DNA from: Candidatus Zixiibacteriota bacterium
GTDB lineage: Bacteria > Zixibacteria > MSB-5A5 > UBA10806 > 4484-95
DNA length: 64,000 bases
Direction: 5' to 3'
NCBI GenBank assembly: GCA_024231855.1
Contig: JAAEQD010000178.1
Coordinates: 18,132-82,131, forward strand
The stretch's first letter is position 1. Every line of letters starts with the position of its first letter. Of this stretch, positions 28,086 to 36,791 are shown one piece after another. The position numbers and the translations under genes were made by a program. The notes beneath the pieces were generated by a model that saw nothing but the letters and a program-made list of their open reading frames with translations, ran no database searches and was not told the DNA's origin.

Positions 28086-28114
28086 ATTATATAATTATCT
28101 ACGTTTTATATCAA
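28086..28114 (-). promoter_or_regulatory. Promoter of gpsA
   Basis: TTGATA (28109-28114), exactly 17 bases, perfect TATAAT (28086-28091) on the minus strand, about 53 bases upstream of the gpsA ATG. One of the best promoter matches in the window. Confidence 0.7.
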
Positions 28115-28139
28115 GCCATGTTCCTTCAGCCGTACTCAG

Positions 28140-28772
28140 CTACTCCTTTTTCCGGCCGAACTTGTTCTCCTCGCCCCTGATCAGCCTTTTGATATTCTGC
28201 CGATGGGTAACCACTACCGTGATCGCCAGTATAAACGCCAGCACCATGTATGAGTCATGTACTTTGATTCCCAGGTAGGCCTGTTCGGCGATCAGCGAAC
28301 ATGGGATAAATATCGTGCCCAGAATCGAGCCCAGCGAGACATACCTTGTTAGCGTAACAATTATGATAAAAAGCACAATCGCCATACCAACCTCAAGCAT
28401 CATCAAGCCAAACAGCACACCGGCGGCGGTGGCCACGCCTTTGCCACCTTTGAATTTAATCCAGATCGGAAAAACATGCCCCAGTATAGCGGCCAGTCCG
28501 GCGATAATTTTCAGCCAATGGAAAGGCATCGACTGATCGCCGAAATCGATATGTACGATCAGAACAACCGCGATCGTGCCTTTTAGCATATCCAGAAGCA
28601 ATACCGGGATCGCCAATTTGGCCCCCAGTACCCGGAAGACATTAGTTGCGCCCATATTTTTCGAGCCGTGCTGACGGACATCCACGCCTTTGAAAATCCT
28701 GCCGAGTACGATTCCGCTAGGAAAAGCCCCGATAAGGTATGATAGGATGATTATCGTCAACAGGGTGATCAT
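28140..28772 (-). CDS. plsY: Acyl-phosphate:glycerol-3-phosphate acyltransferase
   Basis: 210 residues with about five membrane helices. The PlsY loops are all present: FPSGIVLGRI.KGVDVRQHGSKNMGATN (loop 1), GHVFPIWIKFKGGKGVATAAG (loop 2) and TRYVSLGS (loop 3). Acylates position 1 of glycerol-3-phosphate. Start overlaps the der stop by ATGA. Confidence 0.96.
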   Translation of the reverse strand: MITLLTIIILSYLIGAFPSGIVLGRIFKGVDVRQHGSKNMGATNVFRVLGAKLAIPVLLLDMLKGTIAVVLIVHIDFGDQSMPFHWLKIIAGLAAILGHVFPIWIKFKGGKGVATAAGVLFGLMMLEVGMAIVLFIIIVTLTRYVSLGSILGTIFIPCSLIAEQAYLGIKVHDSYMVLAFILAITVVVTHRQNIKRLIRGEENKFGRKKE

Positions 28773-30082
28773 GATTCGCTCCTCGGTTTGAATATAACCT
28801 TTAAAGGCGCGCCGGTAAAGCCGAATTCCTGTCTGATCCGGTTTTCGATGAAGCGCTGATAAGGTGAATCGATCAGCTTGGGGAAGTTGCAGAAGATTAT
28901 AAATGTCGGCGGCCTGGTTTCAGCCTGGGTGATATAATAGAATTTGATAAACTTACCGCCCTTGGCCGGCGGATGTTTTGCCTGTACGACCTTATCCAAA
29001 AACCTGTTGAGATTGGATGTACCGATACGTTTTTGACATTCCCTTTCCACCTCGAGAATACCGGGGATTATCTTGTCGAGACCTTTACCGGTTTTGGCGC
29101 TGGTGAAAATTATCGGTACATATTTAAGCATGGGCGCTTTATCGTAAACAGACTGGCTGAAAGTAAATTGCTCCATGCCTTTGACCAGGTCCCATTTATT
29201 GGCAACGAAAATCATGCCGCGGCCCATCTCCTCGGCGCTTCCGGCAACCTTGATATCGCCAATCGTCACGCCATCATCGCTGTCGATAACCGCCAGCGCG
29301 ATATCGGCGCGTTCGATCGCCCGGATACTTCTAAGCGATGAGTAATACTCGACGACATCGGGATATCTCGTTTTGCGTTTCAGTCCGGCGGTATCGATAA
29401 AATTGAACAAAGTGCCATTGATCTCGATAAGGCTATCGACAGAATCGCGGGTCGTGCCGGGTATATCCGAAACAATCTGACGTTTCTCGCCGATCAGCTT
29501 ATTAAAAATCGATGATTTACCGACATTGGGACGGCCTATTATGGCGACCCTGATCGAGTCCTTGTCGGTTTCTTCCTCGACAATTTCCGGTAAACTGCCA
29601 GTGATATCATCCAACAGATCGCCCACCAGCCGCCCGCTATTTGCCGATACCGGGCAAACCTCACCCAGGCCGAGTTTGTAGAAATCGGAGGTGTCCGCTA
29701 TATCTTTTTCAGAGTCGGCTTTATTGGCGGCGACCACTACCCGCTTATGGGCGCGTTTGAGAAGTTGAGCGATCTCCTCATCGACCGTTTGCGGGCCGAC
29801 TTTGCTGTCGAGGACGAAAAGCACCAAATCCGATTGATCGATTGCCAGTTGAGCCTGCTGAGTTACCAGCGATGGAATCAGTTCGCTTGACCGCGGAATA
29901 AATCCGCCTGTATCGACAACGATGAAATCGCGGCCGTTCCATGAGCAATCGCCGTAAACACGGTCGCGGGTTATGCCGGGTCGATCATCGACTATCGCCT
30001 TGCGCTGTCTGATCATGCGATTGAATAAAGTCGATTTGCCGACATTGGGCCTTCCGACTATTGCTACTATTGGTCTACTCAC
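28769..30082 (-). CDS. der: Ribosome-assembly GTPase Der (EngA)
   Basis: 437 residues. Two G domains in tandem: GRPNVGKSTLFN (~10-21) with DTGGF and NKAD, then GRPNVGKSSIFNK (~187-199) with DTAGLKRKTR and NKWD, then a KH-like domain (KFIKFYYITQAETRPPTF.IF). Needed for 50S subunit maturation. ATGA overlap with both neighbours. Confidence 0.97.
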   Translation of the reverse strand: MSRPIVAIVGRPNVGKSTLFNRMIRQRKAIVDDRPGITRDRVYGDCSWNGRDFIVVDTGGFIPRSSELIPSLVTQQAQLAIDQSDLVLFVLDSKVGPQTVDEEIAQLLKRAHKRVVVAANKADSEKDIADTSDFYKLGLGEVCPVSANSGRLVGDLLDDITGSLPEIVEEETDKDSIRVAIIGRPNVGKSSIFNKLIGEKRQIVSDIPGTTRDSVDSLIEINGTLFNFIDTAGLKRKTRYPDVVEYYSSLRSIRAIERADIALAVIDSDDGVTIGDIKVAGSAEEMGRGMIFVANKWDLVKGMEQFTFSQSVYDKAPMLKYVPIIFTSAKTGKGLDKIIPGILEVERECQKRIGTSNLNRFLDKVVQAKHPPAKGGKFIKFYYITQAETRPPTFIIFCNFPKLIDSPYQRFIENRIRQEFGFTGAPLKVIFKPRSES

Positions 30083-31323
30083 GCTACCATCCTTAATGTC
30101 TCGGCGAAACTGTATTCTCCCCGCAATACCTCTACCCCCAACCTGTCCTGAATATCGGCGACAGTCAGATCATCTATAAATAGGCCATCATGGTTTAAAC
30201 AGTTGGGGGGTAGTATTATCGGTTCGTTTTTTAAGTTAACTTTGGCAAGTCTGGCCAGGATATCTTTTCCCGGCAACAAGCCCGAAACAGTGACACGAGG
30301 GCCGAAAAGCCCGTTAGTCACCGGTATCAATTTTAATTTGAAATTATATTTTGGCATAATGTAGTTTTTCCAGACCATCGCCATCGATTGGCCGGTTATC
30401 CAGTTGCCCCTGATATTTGCCGGTAGTTTGCGAGGGAACGTATCCAGGAAATCCCGTACCATGCCGATGCCGTTTTCGATCTGCGGGAAATCATCATAAT
30501 AAGCTGTTTTTGGGATAGCCTCACCGGCGGTGATAAATAGCTCATCGGCGGCATAGGCGAAACGATTCTCTTTATCGCCGTATTTTCGTCTGAATTTGGC
30601 AGTCTCGTTTATCAAAGCAGCTGATCTTTTTGGGCCGACTGACTGCAAATCGGGACGGGAGAACTTAGTCAGGCCAATCGGGACAATCGCCATCGATTGG
30701 GCGTATGGCTTCAGTTCGGCCAGGTCGGCGGCTGTGCGGCGCAGGATATCTTTATCGTTGTAGCCGGGCAACACGACTATCTGGCAGTGGAAATCGATAT
30801 GATTTTCGGCGAAACGGCGAAGTATCGGCATCACATCCGGCGTATTCTCGCGACCGAACAGGCGCTTTCGCACGGCCATATCGGTGGCATGCACCGAGAC
30901 ATACATAGGCGACAGACGCATATCGATAATCCGCTGGATATCGGCTTCGGAGAGATTCGTCAGCGTGATAAAACTGCCGTGCAAAAACGAATAGCGGTAG
31001 TCGTCATCCTTGACATACAACGCCCTTCTCAGATGTTTGGGATTGTTGAAACAGAAGCAGAATACGCATTTATTGCGGCAGCGGATAATCCGGTCGGTTT
31101 CGAATTCAAGGCCTATTTGCTGGTCGATATCCTTCTCGATATTGACAGTATATGCCTCAGAACCCCGAATCAGGGCCATTTCCAGCGATTGATCGGCCTC
31201 ATGGAACCGGAAATCGATGATATCCTTGATCTCGACGCCATTGATAGTCATAAGCTGATCGCCGGGCCGGATTTCGGAAATATTGCCGGGCATACCGGGA
31301 TTTATTTTGGCTACCTTAAGCAT
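30079..31323 (-). CDS. PDZ / radical SAM / DUF512 protein
   Basis: 414 residues from the ATG at 31323, where the PDZ-like domain begins (MLKVAKINPGMPGNISEI.PGDQL..INGV); an in-frame TTG at 31359 is less likely. The radical SAM cluster motif is CRNKCVFC (Cys82, Cys86, Cys89), followed by the DUF512 C-terminal domain ending in DDLTVADIQDRLGVEVL. This family is widespread in anaerobes and cyanobacteria, often next to der and plsY as here; its reaction is unknown. The gene order DUF512-der-plsY-gpsA is conserved in other phyla (from memory), suggesting a role linked to ribosome or membrane biogenesis. Confidence 0.87.
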   Translation of the reverse strand: MLKVAKINPGMPGNISEIRPGDQLMTINGVEIKDIIDFRFHEADQSLEMALIRGSEAYTVNIEKDIDQQIGLEFETDRIIRCRNKCVFCFCFNNPKHLRRALYVKDDDYRYSFLHGSFITLTNLSEADIQRIIDMRLSPMYVSVHATDMAVRKRLFGRENTPDVMPILRRFAENHIDFHCQIVVLPGYNDKDILRRTAADLAELKPYAQSMAIVPIGLTKFSRPDLQSVGPKRSAALINETAKFRRKYGDKENRFAYAADELFITAGEAIPKTAYYDDFPQIENGIGMVRDFLDTFPRKLPANIRGNWITGQSMAMVWKNYIMPKYNFKLKLIPVTNGLFGPRVTVSGLLPGKDILARLAKVNLKNEPIILPPNCLNHDGLFIDDLTVADIQDRLGVEVLRGEYSFAETLRMVA

Positions 31324-31657
31324 GGGTGTAAGGTTACGCAAATTTGGGCAGGAAAGCAATAGTTAACACAAGGCGGCTATTTCTGTGGGGGCCGAGGAAT
31401 CCGCCACCCCCTTCCCCTGGATTCCCGATCAGGTCGGGAATGACAAAAGCTTTGCTTTTGTTTTGGGGATATGGGTCATTTGTGCTGTTTAAACAGATGA
31501 GGGTATGTCTCAATACACTAAAAAAATAGATATGTCATTCCCGCGGAGGCGGGCGGATGAAGTCCTTTGTTCATCCAGGGGTGGGGTGGTACCGGGCGTA
31601 TGCGATACGCCCCTACGGCTCGTTGTCCTGCTCCGCTTGGACTTCCTGTTCAATCGC
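31324..31657. repeat. Intergenic region with several REP-like hairpins
   Basis: No gene. Contains an ATTCCCGA-TCAGG-TCGGGAAT hairpin (31421-31441), an ACAAAAGC-TTT-GCTTTTGT hairpin followed by TTT (31443-31463, terminator-like on the plus strand), an imperfect TCATTCCCGC...GCGGG palindrome (~31534-31560) and a GGGCGTAT-GCG-ATACGCCC element (31594-31616). The ATTCCCG...CGGGAATGAC type is a common dispersed repeat in many bacterial genomes. Confidence 0.6.
31594..31616. repeat. REP-like palindrome
   Basis: GGGCGTATGCGATACGCCC followed by CTAC: 8-base arms around GCG. Identical over 23 bases to 33393-33415. Confidence 0.75.
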
Positions 31658-33169
31658 TTATGGTTTACCGCCGCAGGCCATGAGCGTTTCACATGAGCTT
31701 TTTGTATTTGGATGATCAGGGCCGAGGAATTTTAAGGATATTTTATAGGCTTTGATAGCATACGGCCGGCCTTTTTCAGATTGGCCCATAGCATGATGTA
31801 AAAGGGCGATGTTGTTATAGCCGGCAGCCACATTGGGATGATTTTCGCCATATATTTCTTTAAATATCTCAAGCGACTTCTGAAAATTCCCCAAGGCTCC
31901 GGTATAACCTCCTTGCAATTTCAAGGCCATACCGATGTTGTTATAATCGATTGCTACATCAGGATGCATATCATTGTAAGTAGCTAGATCGATTTTAAGT
32001 GCTTTGTGGAAATTCGATAAAGCCCCGGCATAATCTCCCTGTGATCCCAAAGCCCAACCGATGTTGTTATGACCTGTAGCCACATTGGGATGGTTTTTGC
32101 CATAAACTTCAATAAATACCTCAAGCGCCTTCCTGAAATTCTCAACAGCCCCCGAATACTCACCATGTGAACATAAAACCCCGGCAATATTATTATATCT
32201 TATTGCAACTTTTGGATGTTTATCCCCAAAAACTGCCAGATCGATATTGAGGGCCTTACGGTAGTTGTCTAGTGCCCCGGCATAATCTCCCTGCGAATAC
32301 AAAGCCAAGCCAATGTTGTTATATCTTATTGCTACATCAGGGTTTTTATCACCGAAAGCTGCCAGATCGATTTTTAGCGCCTTATGATAGTTTACCAGTG
32401 CCCCGGCATAATCGCCTTGCACATATAATACATGGCCGACGTTGTTGAGAAATGTTGCGTAATTGCAGGTATTCTTACCGTTTTGACTAGCTTCCATGGT
32501 TAATGCTTTGCGATAGTATTTCAGGGCAAACTCGTACTTGGCCAGCCGCTCTGATACTTTTCCGGCATTATTCAAAGCCTCTGCTTGTTCGGGTTTAATT
32601 CTAATAGTTTTTTTATAGAATTCTAGGGCTGTCTCGTATTTCAGCTCATTGAAATAAGCATCGCCTTTGGCCTGGTAGGCCAGGAAAAGTTCTTCATTAC
32701 GTAATTCTTCAGCTTTTTGCCAGGCTTCCTCCATTCTGGCAAGGTAGTCATCTATAGCATTTCGGCCCTTATTGTATTCGCCTTTGGCTATCAGGGCAAT
32801 GCCTTCGTCCAGTTCAACAGAAACGGGCAGGTCTTCCCCGGCTTGGCGCATTGCTTCAAGTTTATCGAGAAGAGATTGGGCTTCCGCCTTTACCTCGGGG
32901 GGCGGCTCGTAAGGCATTTCGGTTTCCGAATGCGATGCTGTTTTTGGGGATGCTTTGTGAAGCAAAGCGATTGCTTCCTTGCGGAAATCGGCGATATCGG
33001 CGCGAACTTGCTGAACATCGCCGACAGCCGCCGTATCGGGATTCAGGTTCTGATCTTTATAACCTCGTTGTCGAGCTCGGTGTTGTAGATATTTATAGAT
33101 GGTAAACGGTACTCCAACGATTGCTATTAGACCAGCGATTAGCCCGATTACGGCTGTAATTGGTTCCAT
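31658..33169 (-). CDS. Membrane-anchored TPR protein (kinesin-light-chain-like repeats)
   Basis: 503 residues. One N-terminal membrane helix (~5-25, VIGLIAGLIAIVGVPFTIYKYL) without a signal cleavage site, a basic and then coiled segment, and from ~150 about eight TPRs. The last six are 42-residue repeats of the kinesin-light-chain type (HPDVAIRYNNIGLALYSQGDYAGALDNY). Their near-identity at DNA level points to recent expansion. A protein-interaction scaffold; partner unknown. The gene is isolated and bracketed by REP-like hairpins. Confidence 0.85.
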   Translation of the reverse strand: MEPITAVIGLIAGLIAIVGVPFTIYKYLQHRARQRGYKDQNLNPDTAAVGDVQQVRADIADFRKEAIALLHKASPKTASHSETEMPYEPPPEVKAEAQSLLDKLEAMRQAGEDLPVSVELDEGIALIAKGEYNKGRNAIDDYLARMEEAWQKAEELRNEELFLAYQAKGDAYFNELKYETALEFYKKTIRIKPEQAEALNNAGKVSERLAKYEFALKYYRKALTMEASQNGKNTCNYATFLNNVGHVLYVQGDYAGALVNYHKALKIDLAAFGDKNPDVAIRYNNIGLALYSQGDYAGALDNYRKALNIDLAVFGDKHPKVAIRYNNIAGVLCSHGEYSGAVENFRKALEVFIEVYGKNHPNVATGHNNIGWALGSQGDYAGALSNFHKALKIDLATYNDMHPDVAIDYNNIGMALKLQGGYTGALGNFQKSLEIFKEIYGENHPNVAAGYNNIALLHHAMGQSEKGRPYAIKAYKISLKFLGPDHPNTKSSCETLMACGGKP

Positions 33170-33523
33170 AAACTCAATTCCCTTGCAAGATCAAAGCTGT
33201 AACTTCTTTATCATCAGGAATACTACGCCTGATAACTGCTATATTAATGCTATCTTTTTGTGATTTTAGCAAGGGAATTCTTGGGGATTGGGATGGTTGC
33301 TCTCTTGGACGAACATGCCCCCACTCCCTTCCCCTGTGCGGACCAAGGTACCGCACCTACTGGTTACGAAGCGCTGCTTTGTAAACTCGTGAGGGCGTAT
33401 GCGATACGCCCCTACGGCCGCAAAAAAGCCGTCGGGTTAGGCGACCCGATGGTACAATGCAATTCTCCCATCCCCGGGCGGACGCAAGGTGCCGCCCCTA
33501 CAATCGGGCTAGGCGATACGCCC
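33170..33523. repeat. Cluster of REP-like hairpins between two genes
   Basis: Five hairpins within 200 bases: GTGCGG...CCGCAC CTAC (33336-33360), the GGGCGTATGCGATACGCCC CTAC copy (33393-33415), TCGGGT...ACCCGA (33432-33449), GGGCGG...CCGCCC CTAC (33476-33501) and GGGCTAGGCGATACGCCC CTAC (33506-33527). Four of five end in C(C/A)CCTAC. A BIME-like composite; the last copy runs into the stop codon of the next gene. Confidence 0.65.
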
Positions 33524-34573
33524 CTACTTCCCGGCCATCAACGTGGCGAAATAGCTGTCTAATCTTTCATAGAGGTTCCTCTTCACCGTTCGGCTCATTC
33601 TGGCGGCGGCTCGGCGTTCGGCTTCGCCGTAGGAGGTGCTGCCCTCTCGATCGTCATCGGTGTAGGTTAGGAACTTGGCGGCGGTGGACATATCGGTAAA
33701 ATGAAGCTCGACAAACCAGCGCACGAAATAGCCCTCCCGTTCGAGTTGGGTCATCTTCATGTTGCCGGTGACTGTGACATCGGGTTCACCCTCGGCAATC
33801 TGAAAACCGAATGCCTGCAAGACTTCACCGACCGCGCCGGGGAACTCATCCCAGGTCTCGTAATCAAGATCGAGCTTGACCGCTATATCGCGGGTTATCG
33901 CCTGACGAGTCATTATCAGATCCGCCGGCTTGACGTTGGGCGTAAAATCCTGGGTGCCGAGGGAGATCGTATTCAGCTGCTTAGTCATGACATCCCGTTG
34001 CACCGCCAGTGCCATCGCCTTGTTGATGAAAGCCAGACGGGTCAGTTTCTCGGTGGATTGTTGCGCGCCGTTGTAGAAGGTCGTGACATCGGCATCGATT
34101 TTGGCCAACTGTTGCTGATAAATCGTGGCGGTTTCATCCCGGTCCATATAAGCGACCGCGTAGTATAAGCCATCGTTTTCATTGAGCCAGGTTCTGCCGA
34201 TATTAACATTCTGCAGGCTTTGCTCAGCGGTGATATCGATCTGACGGTTGAAATTGCTGCTTTTCTCGAGCTTCATATCCGCGCCGGTGCCCGATTCGAA
34301 ATACTCCTCGACCAACCTCTGCTGAAGTCTGATATCGGCCTGGATCACTTTGGCGATATCGCCGGTTGCCCTGTCTTTGGCGATCTCCTGAGTATCACCG
34401 GAACCAACCGAGGCGATATACATCTGATTGGGATAGCGCTTGAGCGGATCATCGAATAGGCCCGGCTTTGGCTTCATCTCGGAAGCTTTTTGAGCGGGAC
34501 CGCCGCCGCAGACGATCAATAATGGAATTATCAATATCAGGAAAAATGGGATAGATAGTTTCTTAATTAGCAT
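33524..34573 (-). CDS. LPP20-family lipoprotein
   Basis: 349 residues from the ATG at 34573 (GGAGG 7 bases upstream; the ATG at 34594 has none). Lipobox LLIVCGGG at ~20 gives a lipid-anchored Cys. Residues ~45-170 carry the LPP20 core: YIASVGSGDTQEIAKDRATGDIAKVIQADI. The C-terminal part has a second repeat-like domain (VTVTGNMKMTQLE). Third gene of a lpoB-like/COG3014/LPP20 group. Its TAG stop is supplied by a REP-like element, so the tail may have been altered by that repeat. Confidence 0.82.
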   Translation of the reverse strand: MLIKKLSIPFFLILIIPLLIVCGGGPAQKASEMKPKPGLFDDPLKRYPNQMYIASVGSGDTQEIAKDRATGDIAKVIQADIRLQQRLVEEYFESGTGADMKLEKSSNFNRQIDITAEQSLQNVNIGRTWLNENDGLYYAVAYMDRDETATIYQQQLAKIDADVTTFYNGAQQSTEKLTRLAFINKAMALAVQRDVMTKQLNTISLGTQDFTPNVKPADLIMTRQAITRDIAVKLDLDYETWDEFPGAVGEVLQAFGFQIAEGEPDVTVTGNMKMTQLEREGYFVRWFVELHFTDMSTAAKFLTYTDDDREGSTSYGEAERRAAARMSRTVKRNLYERLDSYFATLMAGK

Positions 34574-34607
34574 GATGATCCTCCACTGAAACAATCACAT
34601 ATATACT

Positions 34608-36023
34608 TTAATTGAGCGAAAACGCTTCAACCAAATTCCAACCTCGTGTTTTCACGACATAGTTATCGATAGTTTGGCTATTTATCAGCTCACCGTTCTT
34701 GCCGAGAAATTGAATGGTAAAATTGTACGTGCCCGGTTCGATTTCGAAATCACCGACATAGACTTTACCCGGCATAAGATGGGCACAGCGCAGATCGGCG
34801 TTTTCGATGACATCCGTACCGACATCGACAGCCGCTTTCATCAGCCAGCCGCCTATAGAGCCGGCGTTTTTCTTATCGATATCACTTTTCATCTTATGAG
34901 CGGCTAGCCCTTTGACGATGGCCCGGGCTATCGTTCGGAAATATACCAATGATTTCTTGGCTTTGAAAGTTTCCTCGGCTACATTTCCCACATCCTCGAT
35001 AAGCTGTAATTCTCCAATATAGTTTTCGCCATTCCACACCTTTATTTGGTCGATTTGCGATGGCCGACTAACCATACGCGGCAGGGAGAATTTGAAATAA
35101 TAATCTTCTTTTACCGGGAATACCAGATGTCCGTATTCGGCGTTTTTCTTGGGACCGTCGGTATAGAGCACCTGGATCAACTGCAGGTTTTTATCGGTTC
35201 TTATGCGAAGGTTCATCGCTTCCTTGACCGGCGATAAACCGGCTAAGGCGACGAAACTGATCAAAGGCTTTTTCTTCGCTTGATACTTAACGTCGGGTGT
35301 CTTGAAATCATAAATATGCGGCTGCGATTCGAACGCGTCGACCAGCATATCATAATCGATTCGGGCGTCATCCAACCGGCCCTCGGCGGCATACATATGC
35401 ATGCTCAGGTAACGCGCGAAAGCGTCGTTGTTGAAGCGAACCATTTCGATTTCATAGCTCAGGTGCTTATTGACATCGAGCGTATCATCCTTGGCCGAAT
35501 TTTTAAATCGTTCGGCGGCATCTTTATATTTCATCTCCAACAGGTCTAGCTTCTCGTTGGAACGTCTTATCTCGACGAAAGCTTCATCGAAATCGTTTTC
35601 AGCCAGGAAATTAAGCGCTTTCAATAAGTTTGTGTAGAGGATCTCGTAATCTTCCCCGGCGTATTCAAGTATATTATCGTTTAAAGCCAGCGATGCCGCG
35701 GCCCTGATGATGCTTTTGGTAAACAGCTCTTCGGCGGCGTCCTCGGCCAGGCTCAGTTTCTCGGTGGAAAGACCATGATTTAGGGCGTAATGGTTGGCAA
35801 TTCCCGAATCGATATAATACAGCAGCCGATCTTTCTCCTCGTACTGATTGCCGGCTTTGGCCGCCTCTATTTTCTGCACGGCGGCGGCATACCGCTGTTT
35901 TTTAACGCTATCGGTGATAGGCTCATAAAACGTATGTTTCGTCATCACCGAGCCGCAGCCGCTAGTTAGTAAGATGCCCAACAGGAACGCTAATACAACC
36001 CGGAGAATTTCGAGTTTTACCAT
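34608..36023 (-). CDS. COG3014-like lipoprotein
   Basis: 471 residues. Signal with lipobox LLTSGCGS (Cys ~23). The ~25-190 region is helical and TPR-like (YAAAVQKIEAAKAGNQY; LKALNFLAENDFDEAFVEIR), followed by a beta-rich part (VYVGDFEIEPGTYNFTIQFLGKNG near the end). Matches the uncharacterised COG3014 family by pattern and by position between an LpoB-like gene and an LPP20 gene, a combination seen elsewhere. Starts inside the end of the upstream gene (7-base overlap) with AAAGGG. Confidence 0.75.
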   Translation of the reverse strand: MVKLEILRVVLAFLLGILLTSGCGSVMTKHTFYEPITDSVKKQRYAAAVQKIEAAKAGNQYEEKDRLLYYIDSGIANHYALNHGLSTEKLSLAEDAAEELFTKSIIRAAASLALNDNILEYAGEDYEILYTNLLKALNFLAENDFDEAFVEIRRSNEKLDLLEMKYKDAAERFKNSAKDDTLDVNKHLSYEIEMVRFNNDAFARYLSMHMYAAEGRLDDARIDYDMLVDAFESQPHIYDFKTPDVKYQAKKKPLISFVALAGLSPVKEAMNLRIRTDKNLQLIQVLYTDGPKKNAEYGHLVFPVKEDYYFKFSLPRMVSRPSQIDQIKVWNGENYIGELQLIEDVGNVAEETFKAKKSLVYFRTIARAIVKGLAAHKMKSDIDKKNAGSIGGWLMKAAVDVGTDVIENADLRCAHLMPGKVYVGDFEIEPGTYNFTIQFLGKNGELINSQTIDNYVVKTRGWNLVEAFSLN

Positions 36024-36613
36024 TTATGCCCTTTCTGGGTGATATCCTTTTTTATCTTTTTGGTGCCGATCCAGACTTTTTCGTTAGATTCGACGTTTAA
36101 CAGTTCCATATCGGTCTGATAGAAAATTACTCTTCGCCCTTCAATCTGGTCGACGATTGTTTTAATCGATCCTTGAAGAATGAAGTCCGCTCCGGTCTCC
36201 TCTGCCAGACGTTTGGCTGTCTCATCGGAGGCGAATTCTTGCTGTTCCATTCGCTCCTCACGGATCTCATCGCGCTCTCCCCTGGCGGCGACGAATTTGA
36301 CTTTGCCCGAGTTAATCAATTCGCGTTCGAAATCCTTCGAGAATGTTTCGGTGTCGATATGCTCGCGGCTTTTATTCCTAATCGTGCCGACCGTGACTAC
36401 CGGTTTCGCGTTCGTTTCCATATTGAAATTATTGATCCAGGCCCTCGACAAGCAATCGGAAATCATTTCCTGGGAGACTAATCTGGCATCGACATCGTTC
36501 CATTTGCCGCTTAAATCGATTGTGGTATCGGCGCCTACCCGAGTAACCTTACGGGACGAACCACAGGCAAATATCAAAAATGATATTAAAACCAACACGC
36601 CAACTTTTTTCAT
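36017..36613 (-). CDS. LpoB/CsgG-like outer-membrane lipoprotein
   Basis: 198 residues. Lipobox FLIFACGSS. The domain begins with DLSGKWNDVDARLVSQEMISDCL, has PVVTVGTIRNKSREHIDTETFSKDFERELINSGKVKFVAARGERDEIREERMEQQEFAS and closes with ADFILQGSIKTI...YQTDMELLN, matching LpoB-type penicillin-binding-protein activators. In E. coli LpoB stimulates PBP1B; here the partner is unknown. AAGGAGGG precedes the ATG and a perfect TTGACA lies upstream. Confidence 0.85.
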   Translation of the reverse strand: MKKVGVLVLISFLIFACGSSRKVTRVGADTTIDLSGKWNDVDARLVSQEMISDCLSRAWINNFNMETNAKPVVTVGTIRNKSREHIDTETFSKDFERELINSGKVKFVAARGERDEIREERMEQQEFASDETAKRLAEETGADFILQGSIKTIVDQIEGRRVIFYQTDMELLNVESNEKVWIGTKKIKKDITQKGHKW

Positions 36614-36694
36614 TTTCCCTCCTTGAATGCAACATGTAAATATTTAGTTTTCTAAAAAATAACCGGCAAATCGTCAAACGATTTCTGATTGTCG

Positions 36695-36723
36695 TATTTA
36701 GTCATATCGAAATTATTTGTCAA
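36695..36723 (-). promoter_or_regulatory. Candidate promoter of the lipoprotein operon
   Basis: TTGACA (36718-36723, perfect), 17 bases, TAAATA (36695-36700, weak) on the minus strand, about 80 bases before the LpoB-like gene. A 7-base hairpin (AAATCGT-CAA-ACGATTT, 36668-36684) lies in the expected leader. Confidence 0.45.
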
Positions 36724-36791
36724 TTGATTTTTGGCTGATTTTATTAACCTAATCATAAACATCCCAGATACCGCAATCAATCCAGGGTCAA

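Noticed and set aside
30697..31362. 221-codon plus-strand open frame
   Set aside because: Lies antisense inside the radical-SAM gene, which has clear cofactor motifs on the minus strand; the plus-strand product has no domain-like pattern.
33174..33356. 60-codon minus-strand frame before the TPR gene
   Set aside because: Its first half is made of the REP-like hairpin sequence; the end (IPDDKEVTALILQGN) looks slightly protein-like but is too short to support.
33701..34168. 155-codon plus-strand open frame
   Set aside because: Antisense shadow of the LPP20 lipoprotein.
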